From Trebouxia sp. TZW2008 (lineage: Eukaryota; Chlorophyta; Trebouxiophyceae; Trebouxiales; Trebouxiaceae), in assembly GCA_002118135.1 (NCBI GenBank), contig BDIU01000383.1, positions 335 to 64,334 of the forward strand: a stretch of 64,000 nucleotides of DNA, read 5' to 3'. Positions 13,801 through 22,602 of this stretch are shown one piece after another. The notes beneath the pieces were generated by a model that searched no databases, was not told where the DNA came from, and saw only the letters and a program-made list of their open reading frames with translations. The first letter of the stretch is position 1, and each line of letters begins with the position of its first letter. The position numbers and the translations under genes are program-made.

Positions 13801-15481
13801 CAGGCTCGGAATACTTTTGATTTGGATGAGACAAAGCAGCCTGCGGGTCCCTTCACTTGCCGTTGTTGCCCTCCAATGAGTGGTTGCATGGGTCTGTTCA
13901 GGGCAAGTCTCTCGAATATGGTTGGCTGTCGGTGCAGAGAGGACAAAGGAGCCTGTGGGCGCCTTCAGGATGTATCTGCAGTACTCCCTGCTGCCAGGCC
14001 TGGCCTGCTTACGGGTTTGTGGTGACAAGATGGCTACAATAGTGGGCGGCACCTGCCGTTTATAATGTACATTGTAAAACTCGGCTTGACTTGGTGAGAG
14101 GACGAAGGAGCCTGTGGGTCCCTTCAGTGTGTAGCTGCAGCACTCCTGGTCCTCAGGGTTAGTCTGTTCTCGAGCATTTGAGAGCAGGCCAGGCCTGGAC
14201 ACCAGGAGTGATGCAGGTATACTCTGCAGGGTGTACCTGCAGTTCTCCTGGTTCCCAGAACTGGCCTGCTCCCGAGGCTTTGCCGACAAGCTTTTAATCT
14301 CTGTCAACGAGAATAACTTCTACTGTTTTGGCCTCTCTACATCAAATACAGATTTTTTTGTTGCAGAGAGGACAAAGGAGCCTCTGGGTCCCCTCAGGGT
14401 GATGACAACCAATGGGGTTGCTGATCTCACAGACAGGACACCTGAATTGCTTGTTGTGTTGCGAGTTGCTAGACTTTGACATCAAAACTGACTGTTACTG
14501 CAGAAAGGACAAAGGAGCCTGTGGGTCCCTTCAGAGTGTATCTGCAGTATTCCTGGTCTCCAGGACTTGCCTGCTCGCGGGCCTTTGGTGACAAGATGGC
14601 TGTGGAAGTGGGTGTTACTTACAAGCCAGATGTGATCATCCACAAACGGCAGCCTGAAGACCAATGGCTCATTGTTGCATCTGATGGCGTCTGGGAGTTG
14701 GTCTCATCCCAGGCAAGTTGTTGCTGCAACTTGGAAGAGTCTGATTGCACTGAATTCATATTGATATTGCTTACATGCCTGGCTTATTGTCCACAAGCGG
14801 CAGCCTGAAGACCAATGGCTCATTGATGCCTATGATGGTGTGTGGGAACTGCTCTCATCTCAGGTCAGCTGACAACAGCTGGTTTTACGGGCAGTGTGTC
14901 ACTGCTATCTGTTTGTTGCTGGCTAGTTGCACAGGCTAGCTTGAAAAGCATCAGTGGACTAGTGGCTCACTGGTGCTTGTGATGGAGTCCTGGAGTTCGT
15001 TTCGTCCCAGGTAAGTTGTTACTACAAGTTGGAAGAGTCTGATTGCAGTGTATGTGTGCTGGCGTCATGCACAAGCCAGACATTGTCATCTGCAAGCGAG
15101 ACTCTGAACACCAATGGCTCAGTGTTGCCTCTCACGATGTATGGGATGAGGCATCATCACAGGCAATGCAAGCTCTGGTGTAAGTGTGCCTTGTTCCCAT
15201 GGTGATGTGATTGCATCTTTTCATTGCATGTCCCCATGGCGATGCAAACTTGTGATGGTGGCTTGCAGGAGGCCATTGATATTGTGGCTCAGTACCCAGA
15301 TGCTGTTGAGCAAGGGGTGGCCAAGCTGTTGCGGATCTCCAGGGAACGATGGGCAGCAATTCAGGGTGGACGCACATGTGATGACATTACTGCAATAGTC
15401 ACAAAGCTGAATCCCAAACAGCCTGCCACCGATTCTTCTGAAGGCGCACAGTCCGCTGTTGCAAGTACAGCAAGTGCTTGA
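4843..15481 (+). CDS. PP2C-family Ser/Thr protein phosphatase
   Basis: This is a metal-dependent PP2C phosphatase, about 604 aa. Exons: 4843-4923, 5160-5494, 6343-6482, 6749-6888, 7841-8002, 8151-8225 (uncertain), 8526-8702, 11593-11699, 12708-12883, 14504-14712, 15269-15481; all phases join. The first ~310 residues are Ser/Ala-rich and poorly conserved. The catalytic domain fills the C-terminal half: ENQDKF, then GVFDGHG with a metal-binding Asp, SGTTAVLSIVTHDW, AGDSRMVLG, DHKPDN with RIHEAGGRV, PGLACSRAFGD, ASDGVWEL and CDDITAIV. The intron after 14712 has a GC donor (CAG|gcaagt). Introns are full of decayed exon-edge copies. The exon 6 boundary is a guess: a phase-0 end at 8225 fits but has no motif support. 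The start at 4843 is the first ATG after an acceptor-like site. Confidence 0.9.
6050..6260 (+). repeat. Two upstream copies of PP2C exon 3 5' edge
   Basis: Units starting near 6049 and 6186 repeat the acceptor and first ~50 nt of the exon at 6343 (coding PSGMAGRRTISLEARAG in the true copy). The reading frame is altered in both, and neither has a matching donor. Confidence 0.8.
7285..7800 (+). repeat. Three upstream copies of PP2C exon 5 (about 185-bp period)
   Basis: Units starting near 7290, 7476 and 7657 precede the true exon at 7841. Each has a ctgcag/gcag-like acceptor and the stretch coding NPDMVVKWDTQQAMKPPAF. The first has a 1-nt deletion after PPAF, the second an in-frame TAG, and the third diverges and lacks a donor. 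Flanking intron is duplicated with them. Confidence 0.88.
8389..8465 (+). repeat. Upstream copy of PP2C exon 7 5' part
   Basis: After an acceptor-like gtgcag the sequence codes ENQDKFLLQL and GWSVMGVFDGH, as in the true exon at 8526, then diverges just after the catalytic DGH. No donor follows. Confidence 0.88.
9235..9440 (+). repeat. Two downstream copies of PP2C exon 7 donor edge
   Basis: Near 9240 and 9395 the sequence repeats the end of the exon at 8702 (coding ..DPEA) with its gtaagca donor and following intron. These are 3'-part copies lying downstream. A short duplicated phrase (caatggctgccaaagtg) lies between them. Confidence 0.6.
9830..10720. repeat. Purely intronic tandem array, about five ~190-bp units
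   Basis: The phrase beginning cagatgcag..ggttgctgc recurs near 9836, 10022, 10213, 10402 and 10597, with intervening blocks mentioning ttgcatccacacctgtgcaaagc. I could not match the unit to any exon, so it shows that the duplication process is not confined to exon edges. Confidence 0.8.
11370..11520 (+). repeat. Two upstream copies of PP2C exon 8 5' part
   Basis: Units at about 11372 and 11472 repeat an acceptor followed by the codons for VLRHAFDQAEAELDS found in the true exon at 11593. The first is altered (NALDQAEAELIS) and the second reads LRHAFDQAQAKLDS before decay. Confidence 0.85.
11800..12050 (+). repeat. Two downstream copies of PP2C exon 8 3' part
   Basis: Near 11806-11880 and 11985-12045 the sequence repeats the second half of exon 8 (coding SGTTAVLSIVTHDW in the original) plus its donor and following intron (gagccattctg). 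Together with the upstream copies this exon is bracketed on both sides by copies of its matching half only. Confidence 0.8.
12361..12620 (+). repeat. Two upstream copies of PP2C exon 9
   Basis: The unit at 12361 codes RIATAWAGDSRMVLGRQVSI, then reaches an in-frame TAG after GDSYL; it retains a strong ctgcag acceptor. A more decayed unit starts near 12550. The true exon begins at 12708. Confidence 0.88.
13738..14410 (+). repeat. Five upstream copies of PP2C exon 10 5' part
   Basis: Units near 13738, 13935, 14094, 14205 and 14366 repeat the start of the true exon (14504), coding ERTKEPVGPFRVYLQYS and sometimes PGLACS. Most keep a gcag-like acceptor, and several carry stops or shifts. None reaches the exon's donor. 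Confidence 0.88.
14785..15175 (+). repeat. Three downstream copies of PP2C exon 10 3' part
   Basis: Units ending near 14862, 15010 and 15161 repeat the end of the true exon (HKRQPEDQWLIVASDGVWEL) and its donor. One donor reads gtcagc, one gtaagt and one gcaatg. Only the 3' half of the exon is copied on this side. Confidence 0.85.
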
Positions 15482-15510
15482 TTAGCCGCCGCGTCAGCAG
15501 TTGCACCAGT

Positions 15511-15515
15511 TGTAA
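15511..15515 (+). terminator. Putative TGTAA poly(A) signal for PP2C
   Basis: TGTAA is the usual polyadenylation signal in chlorophyte algae. This copy starts 30 nt after the stop codon. A five-base match is weak evidence alone. Confidence 0.3.
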
Positions 15516-16969
15516 TGCCGAGAAGTAATCATAACAATTCAAAGATTGTCTATATGAGCCTCTTCTTGAGATACAAGAACTGAGCTAGGTATTCTTTTCA
15601 TTTCATTTGCCAGGGAGATTCATAATTGAAGTTTTGACAATTGCAAAGGATGGTTGCTTCCATGTGAATTTGTGAGTTCAGCAAAGGCTGTAGGCAGCAA
15701 TCATGTCAAGGGTCCAAAGCAACGAGCTTGCAATTGTTTCAGGACACAGAAATGTGTCAGGTCGTCTTTGAGCCAGCAACAAGCTGTCACAAGTCGCAGT
15801 CAAGTGAAATTGCAAGGGTACTCATTGCTGAGGAATAGAACAGTCTGTTTAGTTGTACTCGAGAGAATGATGAGAATGCATCAGCAAACATTGTGCAATA
15901 CTGTTGTTACACTGTCGCAGTGGGTACCATAACACGAAACTACCTCAACACTTGCAAGTCAGCAAAAAAGATGCACGACGTCAGAGTGCACACACCATAA
16001 CAGATAACAGAATATAGAATGGTAGAATGTCATTTGCGCCCTCCCTGACTGTGCATAATATCATCATCCAAGAACAATCGGAGTCCAGTTCAGCCCAGCT
16101 TATGCTGTGCACTGCACTGTCACCAATCATTTGCGCACAGGATCTGTATTTGAGACTCAAAGGTCACTTCAGCATGAGAGTATCTGGGACTCCACTTACA
16201 CCTAAGCTGATGCATATGCACCACAATTCCGCGCAGAGTATAGCCATTTCAATGGTTGCAGGGTCTGCGTTACCTAGCGTGCGCTGTACAGCACCGCAGC
16301 TCCAGAATGCTGCTGAACCCGCCTGGCATACTTGAGCAGGAGAGCTTCCACAGACTGGCCTGGACCCTGTCAATCAGACGCACGCTGGTCAAGTCACAGG
16401 TCACAGACGTCATGTGTCAAAATCATTGACACATAATGTTTGTGGCATGCCTGGTGGGCTTATCGACCACACGTGCTTCATAATGGTATTTTTGTCGAAA
16501 CACGACTGAAACAAAGCAGCACAAGGATGGGTGCGGCAGCATTACATGGCAAGATAAGATGCGCCTGGAGATGCAATGCAATGCGTGTTGTGAATCAGAG
16601 GCAAATGTTGACAGTCACTCAGAAGTGTTGACAGGACAAGTGCATTCAGAGATGACTTGCCATTCATAATCTTATGCAGCACAGCATAATGTAATGTGAC
16701 GAGAGCAGGGCCAATTTGATACAGCAGAGATACGTAGAATATGCATGCGGCAGTCAGGGACGTTGAGCCATGTTGAGTGCAATGACCAGGGCTCTACAGG
16801 AGCTCTGATATGTTGGGGACTGCCCACATACAACATTGCGAAATTTTGTAGGGTTGCAAGGCAATATGTGTGGGCTACAATAGTAATGCACTGATATTCA
16901 GGCAATTTTGTGTGGGTTGCCTGCGCACAGCCGCAGATGATGATGCTTGCCTGCAAGTCGTCAACATAC

Positions 16970-17165
16970 TTTTAGGGCTGCAGGTCCTGCCAGCCCCACT
17001 GGGCCCTTTCCTGGATCACCACCTTGAGCCTTGCAGCTGCCCTCAAGGCATCTGCTTTACACTGTGCATGATCTAATTTACACAACTGGTGTAGTTACAG
17101 TTGGCTTGCCTGCAAGCCTTCTACGTAGGGCTGCAGTTCCTGCCAACCCCACTGAGCCCTGTCTG
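16970..17165 (-). repeat. Two downstream copies of the DCC1 last-exon 3' part
   Basis: Units at about 17045-16970 and 17165-17105 repeat the part of the terminal exon coding QERAQWGWQDLQPYVEDLQA. Both lie beyond the true stop codon and carry substitutions. Confidence 0.75.
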
Positions 17166-17249
17166 TATGTGTTGTGATTAGTATTATCAACGGCCTGCAG
17201 GGCAGATTGCATGCGCTAAAAGGCGCATGTACTCAGTGTTATGCAGTTG

Positions 17250-20200
17250 TCACGGTTGGCTTGCCTGCAAGTCTTCTACGTAGGGCTGCAGGTCCTGCCA
17301 ACCCCACTGCGCCCTCTCCTGGAACAGTGCCCTGAATCTTGCAGCAGGCTCCTTTGGCAGCTGCTTTACATTGAACAGCTTCACTGATTTGCTGGACTCT
17401 TCTTGCAGCGCCAGGCCCTTCAGCATGCCTAGGTCAGGCATCATACCCTGCAAGTACATAACAAATTTCCTACAGAATATGTTTACATGCTGCATGGATG
17501 GCAGCTGCTTTGCTTTGAATAGCTTGGTTGCCTTGATGTTGCGTGAGCCTTTCTGCAGCACTAGACGCTTCAGCATGGCTAGGTCAAGGATCATGCTCTG
17601 CATGACAAGCATGCTCATAAACGCAAACGTATGTCTGTCAAAGTCAACAGGCAGAGGACTCTGCTTCTCGTGATTGTTATGTTGTCTGTCGTATGCCCCC
17701 GTCACCTAATCTGCAATTTATGAACATACTTCACATCTTCTTTTGCTGTTGAGGAATGTGATTGTGATCCTTTCACTGATCTTGACACCACCAGGCATCA
17801 CATTGTAGTAAGAATTGCATGCGCTCAATTGAGCAGATGTAACACCACCAACAACAGGGACATGCCTATGCCATCAACGACTGTGGCTGAAGCCTCCATA
17901 GTGAACCATACTGCTGTCAGGAAGTTGTAGGAAGCTCGCTGTATTCACAAGCAGTACACACGTACCTGAGGCACAGCATTCTGCCAGGGTTCCACAAATT
18001 CTTGTTGCTGCTACTTTGCACTGTAATAAGTTGACACCACATGGCAACCAAATGGAAAGTATGCTGTTAAAATTCTTGATGGGGTCTGTTTCAACAAATT
18101 GGAGGAAATCACACAAATCTGAGGCACAGCATTCTGCCTGAATTCCATGCATTCATGTTGCTGCCACTTTGCCTTGTTAAGCTGACTCCACATGAACAAC
18201 CAGATAGAAAGTATCTTCCATAGTGTGCCATTGCAATTTATGATAGGGTCTGTTCCAGCAAACTGGAGGAAATCACACAAATCTGAGGCACAGCATTCTG
18301 CCTGGATTCCATGCATTCATATTGCTGCCACTTTGCCTTGTTAAGCTGACTCCGCATGAACAACCAGATAGAAAGTATCTTCCATAGTGTGCCATTGCAA
18401 TTCATGATAGGGTCTGTTCCAGCAAACTGGAGGAATCACACATACCTGAGGCACAGCATTCTGTCCGGATTCCATGCATTCATGTTGCTGCCACTTTGCC
18501 TTGGACTGTAATAAGCTGACTCCACATGAACAACCAGATAGAAAGTATCTTCCATAGTGTGCCATTGGAATCCATGATGGGGTCTGTTCCAGCAAGTTGG
18601 ACGAATCACACATACTTGAGGCACAGCATTCTGCCAGGATTCCGTGAACTCTTCCTGCTGCCATTTGGCCTTTGACTGTACTAAGTTGACCTCACATAAA
18701 CAATCAAATAGACAGTATCTGTCATAGTATGCCACCAAGTTCACGATGGTGTTTGCTTCAACAAGTTGGAGGAAATCGCACATACCTGAGGCACAGCGTT
18801 CTGCCAGGATTCCATACATACTTGTTGCTGCTACTTTGCCTTGGACTGTAGTAAGATGACTCCACATGAACAACCAGATAGCAAGTATCTGTCATAGTAT
18901 GCCATTGGAACCCATGATGGGTTCCAACAAGATGGAGGAAATTGCACATACCTGAGGCACAGAATTCTGCCAAGACTCCATGAAATCCTCCTGCTGCCAT
19001 CTAGCCTTTGACTGCAGTAAGCTCTCTGCAAACACCGTGCACACCTGCAGTGCAATCAGAGCACTCAAAAGCGTCCTCTGTCTACACTGTGCATGCACAT
19101 GATACAAATATGTGCTGTGGCTGCACTGCAAAAGAACACAGCGCACGCAAAATCAGACTGCTTTCTGGTTTATGTGGTGTATTTGAACCCTGCGTTTTAC
19201 AAAAGTGTCTTGCTTGGATAGGCATTCATGCCAGTCTTGGGTGGGTGGCCTGCAGAGACGACCATAGGCTGTCATGGGTTGCGCAAGAAAAACACATGAA
19301 GCAAGAGATGACTTTCCTCACGAGGCTATCAGAGAGTCAGCAAGACAGAAAGTTACCTTGGCAGGATTGAGGCTCCAAAGCTGGTCAGCTTGCTGCTGGC
19401 CATAGACAGACAGGAAGTGCAGCACCAGCCTGCAGCACACACCAAATTATGAAGCAATAGAGCAATAGAATTTACAGTCCAGGGTAGGGAGCCACGTAAC
19501 TCATTGGACTTCCTAGCTCGAAAGCACAGGAGAATAGGTCTGGCATCCAAGCGCAGCTGATCAGAGTTTGCCTGAAAGAAAAGGCAAAAGTATAAGTGAC
19601 ACTCAGTCCCACCCCACCTCTTTCTTGAGTTTGAAGCAGTTTCAGAAATTTTCAGTAGATATGACAATTATTGCGGTGTCTCTCTTGTACATCAATATGC
19701 ACTGTTTGAGCCCTGGATGCTCACAGCAGTCTGAGTGTCACAGTATAATTCCACTGGGCAGCTGTCTTCCGGTGGCAGTTTTGTGCGGTGACAGTTTTGT
19801 GCTTGTTTGACATTCAACAGTTTAACAAAGCTTCTATAGCAGCTGCTTGCACATTGTAATTATGCGCGTCACCAAGCATCATGATTGTTGGCGCATATGA
19901 CTCCACCAGGTCTTGCTGAGGCAGGGTATCACGGGCCCTGCTGAACAGCTAAGCCCACGGCCATCTCCAGCAGCCCTTGCACACCTTTCATACAATACAA
20001 ATTTGAGACTTTCCATTATACCTGGCGTCATGACCGTTCGCTTTCAGACCTTCCACCAGGTCTTGCTGGGGCAGGGCATCATGGGACCAGCCCTGCTGAA
20101 CAGCCAAAAAGAGGCCTGTTTCCAGCAGCCCTTCCATGTAGGCTTTGTCAACTATCCTCCAAGCGTAGTCAAGTTCAACGGCGTGCCTGTCTTGCAAGGC

Positions 20201-21852
20201 TTGCCTCAGCTCTTCTGGGCTGGCCTGCATGCAAACACTGCTGATAATCCTCATGACAAAAGTGCTAACAACAGCAATGAAGCTAAAAGTGATACAACTC
20301 ATCAGCGTGCATGATCTGTCAGTAGTTATGTCATCCGTCATACAAGTCATCAGTGGTAGTGCGACTTGTCAGTAGTAATGTCATCCGTCTGAAAGTCAAC
20401 CCAAATCCAACTTTGCACAGCAGCTCCACAAAGTCCTCTGTCAACCACTCCTGTCAGGAGTTTTCAAGCTCAGAAGTGTCACATGTGTTGCAAAGTTGGA
20501 TGTGCAGACTTGCACAAGTGTCTCTCAGCAGAGCTTAGTCATATGCAGTATTACTTACCTGTACTTGATCAAGCAGATCCTCAAAGCTGTATGTCAGCTT
20601 GTCTGACATGTTGGCATCTCCACCTTCCAGCTGAATGTCATCCTCCCCATACTTGCTTTCCTGTCATCATACTCAGAAGGCTTGAGACAGGCTGAGGCAT
20701 TGACCTTGGTGTGATGGCCATACATGTGCTGCACCTGCTGACAGAGCATGTTTCGGCTAAACTATGCAGCAAGCTTTGCACATTGCTGCCAATCAAGTAA
20801 CAGATACATACAGGGGCTCCTATCAGTTGCTAGGCATGATGACACCTTGACCAGTGATATGTGTATTTGTCTGTTAGTGAGTGTCTGTCTCATGCAATGT
20901 ACATATGTATGCATGTGTGAATGGTTGATGGACTGGAGATTGCACCTCCAGAAGTGTATCCAATTTCTGCAGTCGCGGAGCAATCTGCACCATCTCCAAA
21001 TGGCTTGCAGCAGCAGGGATAGCTGCAATGGGATGCAATGATGCTCCAGACTTCATCTGCAGGCAATTTCATTTGCAAACATCACATAAACAATCAATAA
21101 ATCAATCAACATACATTTACTGTCATGGGGACCCAGCAGGGGGTCATACAGACAATACACATGAATATGGCGGTCTGAGCAGCCTTGTTGGTGTGACAAG
21201 GACTACGAAAGAGTCACTTGCAATGACTTGTTGATTGGCGAGAGTACTGTGAGACAGCCTGTCTCCAAGAGCAAAAACCTGCAGTCGTAATGCCTACCGC
21301 TTGAGTTTGAAAGGCTGGTGCTGGGCTGATGTTGCCAGTAGTGTTTTCTGCATCTGCAGCAATTCGTCAAGTCAGACGGTGATAAACAGTCAAGGGATGC
21401 GTTGCTGGTAACCTACTCACCTCTGTGAGGGCTGCTGGCTGAGGCCTCTGCATCCTGCAGATGCAAACACAAGCATTAGAAGAGCCCAGGACATTGAGCA
21501 AGGGAGGTGGATGTTGCCCTGGTGTACCTGCACTGCTGGTACCAGTAGCAGGCTATTGGTTGTTTCCACAATTTTCAAGGCGTATGTGCGGGTAGCGGAG
21601 CACAGCACGGCCTCTGCATTGGCGGCACCCTTGATAACGACGCTGTTTAGGTCACACTGGTCGTCAGCAAACAAGAATGACAAGAACGGTGGCAACAGCA
21701 TCTAGACAGCATTCAAGGTATGCTGTCAACCTGCCGTCTTGTATGTCGCCGAGTGTGCAAGCGTCCAGCTCTAGCAAACGCATTCCCGACTGAGGTCTCT
21801 TGGCGCACTTAAGCAGCCTATGCTGACCGACGTCAAAAGCAAGCGTGCTCAT
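17250..21852 (-). CDS. DCC1: DCC1, sister chromatid cohesion subunit of CTF18-RFC
   Basis: DCC1 (DSCC1) works with CTF8 and CTF18 in the alternative clamp loader that loads PCNA and supports cohesion in the nucleus. Exons: 21852-21731, 21642-21528, 21454-21421, 21022-20946, 20660-20559, 20224-20050, an unresolved exon near 19575-19490, 19429-19357, 19044-18952, 17447-17250. Recognisable blocks are LLELDACTLGDIQDG, SVVIKG with AVLCSATRTYALKIVETTN, LLLVPAVQ, HLEMVQIAPRLQKLDTLLE, FEDLLDQVQ, AWRIVDKAYM, FMESWQNSVP and a C-terminal winged-helix region with MLKGLAL, RFRALF and YVEDLQ. The start at 21852 fits the family N-terminus; an ATG 21 nt upstream is possible. The joint after 20050 is unresolved: phases do not fit a simple next exon. 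The gene is divergent from GPKOW. Confidence 0.85.
17500..17600 (-). repeat. Upstream copy of the DCC1 last-exon 5' part
   Basis: It reads ILDLAMLKRLVLQKGS and KLFKAKQLP, against MPDLGMLKGLALQEESS and KLFNVKQLP in the true exon that starts at 17447. The frame is open over the copied part, but no donor is evident. Confidence 0.85.
17960..18875 (-). repeat. Six downstream copies of the DCC1 penultimate exon 3' part
   Basis: The motif coding QSKAKWQQ..ESWQNAVPQ with its donor recurs with exon ends near 18786, 18616, 18446, 18283, 18119 and 17966; the true exon ends at 18952. The period is about 153-170 bp. The first copy has an in-frame TAG. The copies ending at 18616 and 18446 keep an open frame and a gtatgt donor. 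The next two have lost the GT (atttgt). The last keeps gtacgt but is shifted. Confidence 0.92.
19905..19985 (-). repeat. Downstream copy of DCC1 exon 6 3' edge
   Basis: It repeats the sequence coding AVQQGW..DALPQQDLVE at the end of the exon that finishes at 20050. The copy has lost its reading frame and its donor. Confidence 0.8.
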
Positions 21853-22600
21853 AACTGCGTTCAGACTGCACAACGATCAGAGGCAAGACACACTGTCTTG
21901 GCGCCCAGCGAGTCAGCTTGTGCTTTGATCGGTAGTGCTGAGCAAGCTGGATCAGCACTGATCACTGCTTTCGAAACCACAGTGTGTTGTCTTGCGCTGG
22001 TGAACGCCCTTGGTAAATGGTCCAGCTAATTCACGCCGCGGCAATACAAAACACGCAAACTGCACCGTCTTGATGCCAAAGGCGTAGCCCTTTACCCCGA
22101 GCATCAGCTGCCTGCACTCTGCAGGGCTCCTGCGGTGCAACGCCCTGTGAAACGCCCTGAGACCTGCTATAAGAAGAAGACTGCCGCAGTCAATGGCAGA
22201 CGCACTACAGCTTCTGCTCGCTGTTACTAATAGGCAGCTGGTCCAGCGAATGCCGTGAGCTCCGCACATTGCAATCGGTCAGACAGGCGCTACTACCTGA
22301 GTAACTCCCGCGATAAGGAAAGACATTCTTCAGGGTGTAGCGACGCACTATTGCTTTTTTAATTTCGCAAGAAGTTGCAGATCATAGCTGCTGCACACTT
22401 CAGAGGAGCCTCTGTTGCGCATGTCTGTCAAGTGTTCAAGGTAATCAAGATTGCATGCGTCATAGTGACGCTGGTACACAGAGGCGTCCGCACAAGCTGT
22501 GTTGTCCGTGAGCACGAGATGATCTGCTGCTCTGACTCTCGCAGGGCTTAGTGCATCTGGCATAGCAGGGCGCTGAGCGCCGGCGCTTTTCTGAAGCAGC
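21853..22600. promoter_or_regulatory. Divergent intergenic region, DCC1 / GPKOW
   Basis: About 750 bp lie between oppositely directed start codons. Both promoters should be here. A minus-strand ORF overlaps the GPKOW start (see 22348-22602). I see no clear core motif. Confidence 0.45.
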
Positions 22601-22602
22601 AT
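22348..22602 (-). CDS. Uncertain 84-residue ORF
   Basis: This ATG-to-stop frame begins one base from the GPKOW start on the opposite strand. It contains an acidic/aromatic stretch, YQRHYDACNLDYLEHLTDMR, and ends LLAKLKKQ. I recognise no family. It could be a small real gene sharing the promoter, or chance. Its base use does not differ visibly from its surroundings. Confidence 0.2.
   Translation of the reverse strand: MLLQKSAGAQRPAMPDALSPARVRAADHLVLTDNTACADASVYQRHYDACNLDYLEHLTDMRNRGSSEVCSSYDLQLLAKLKKQ

Larger units (their letters stand above)
15482..17249. other. Convergent intergenic region, PP2C / DCC1
   Basis: The two stop codons face each other across about 1.8 kb. It holds both 3' UTRs, a TGTAA near the PP2C stop, and degenerate copies of the DCC1 last exon at its right end. 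No ORF here looks conserved. Confidence 0.6.
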
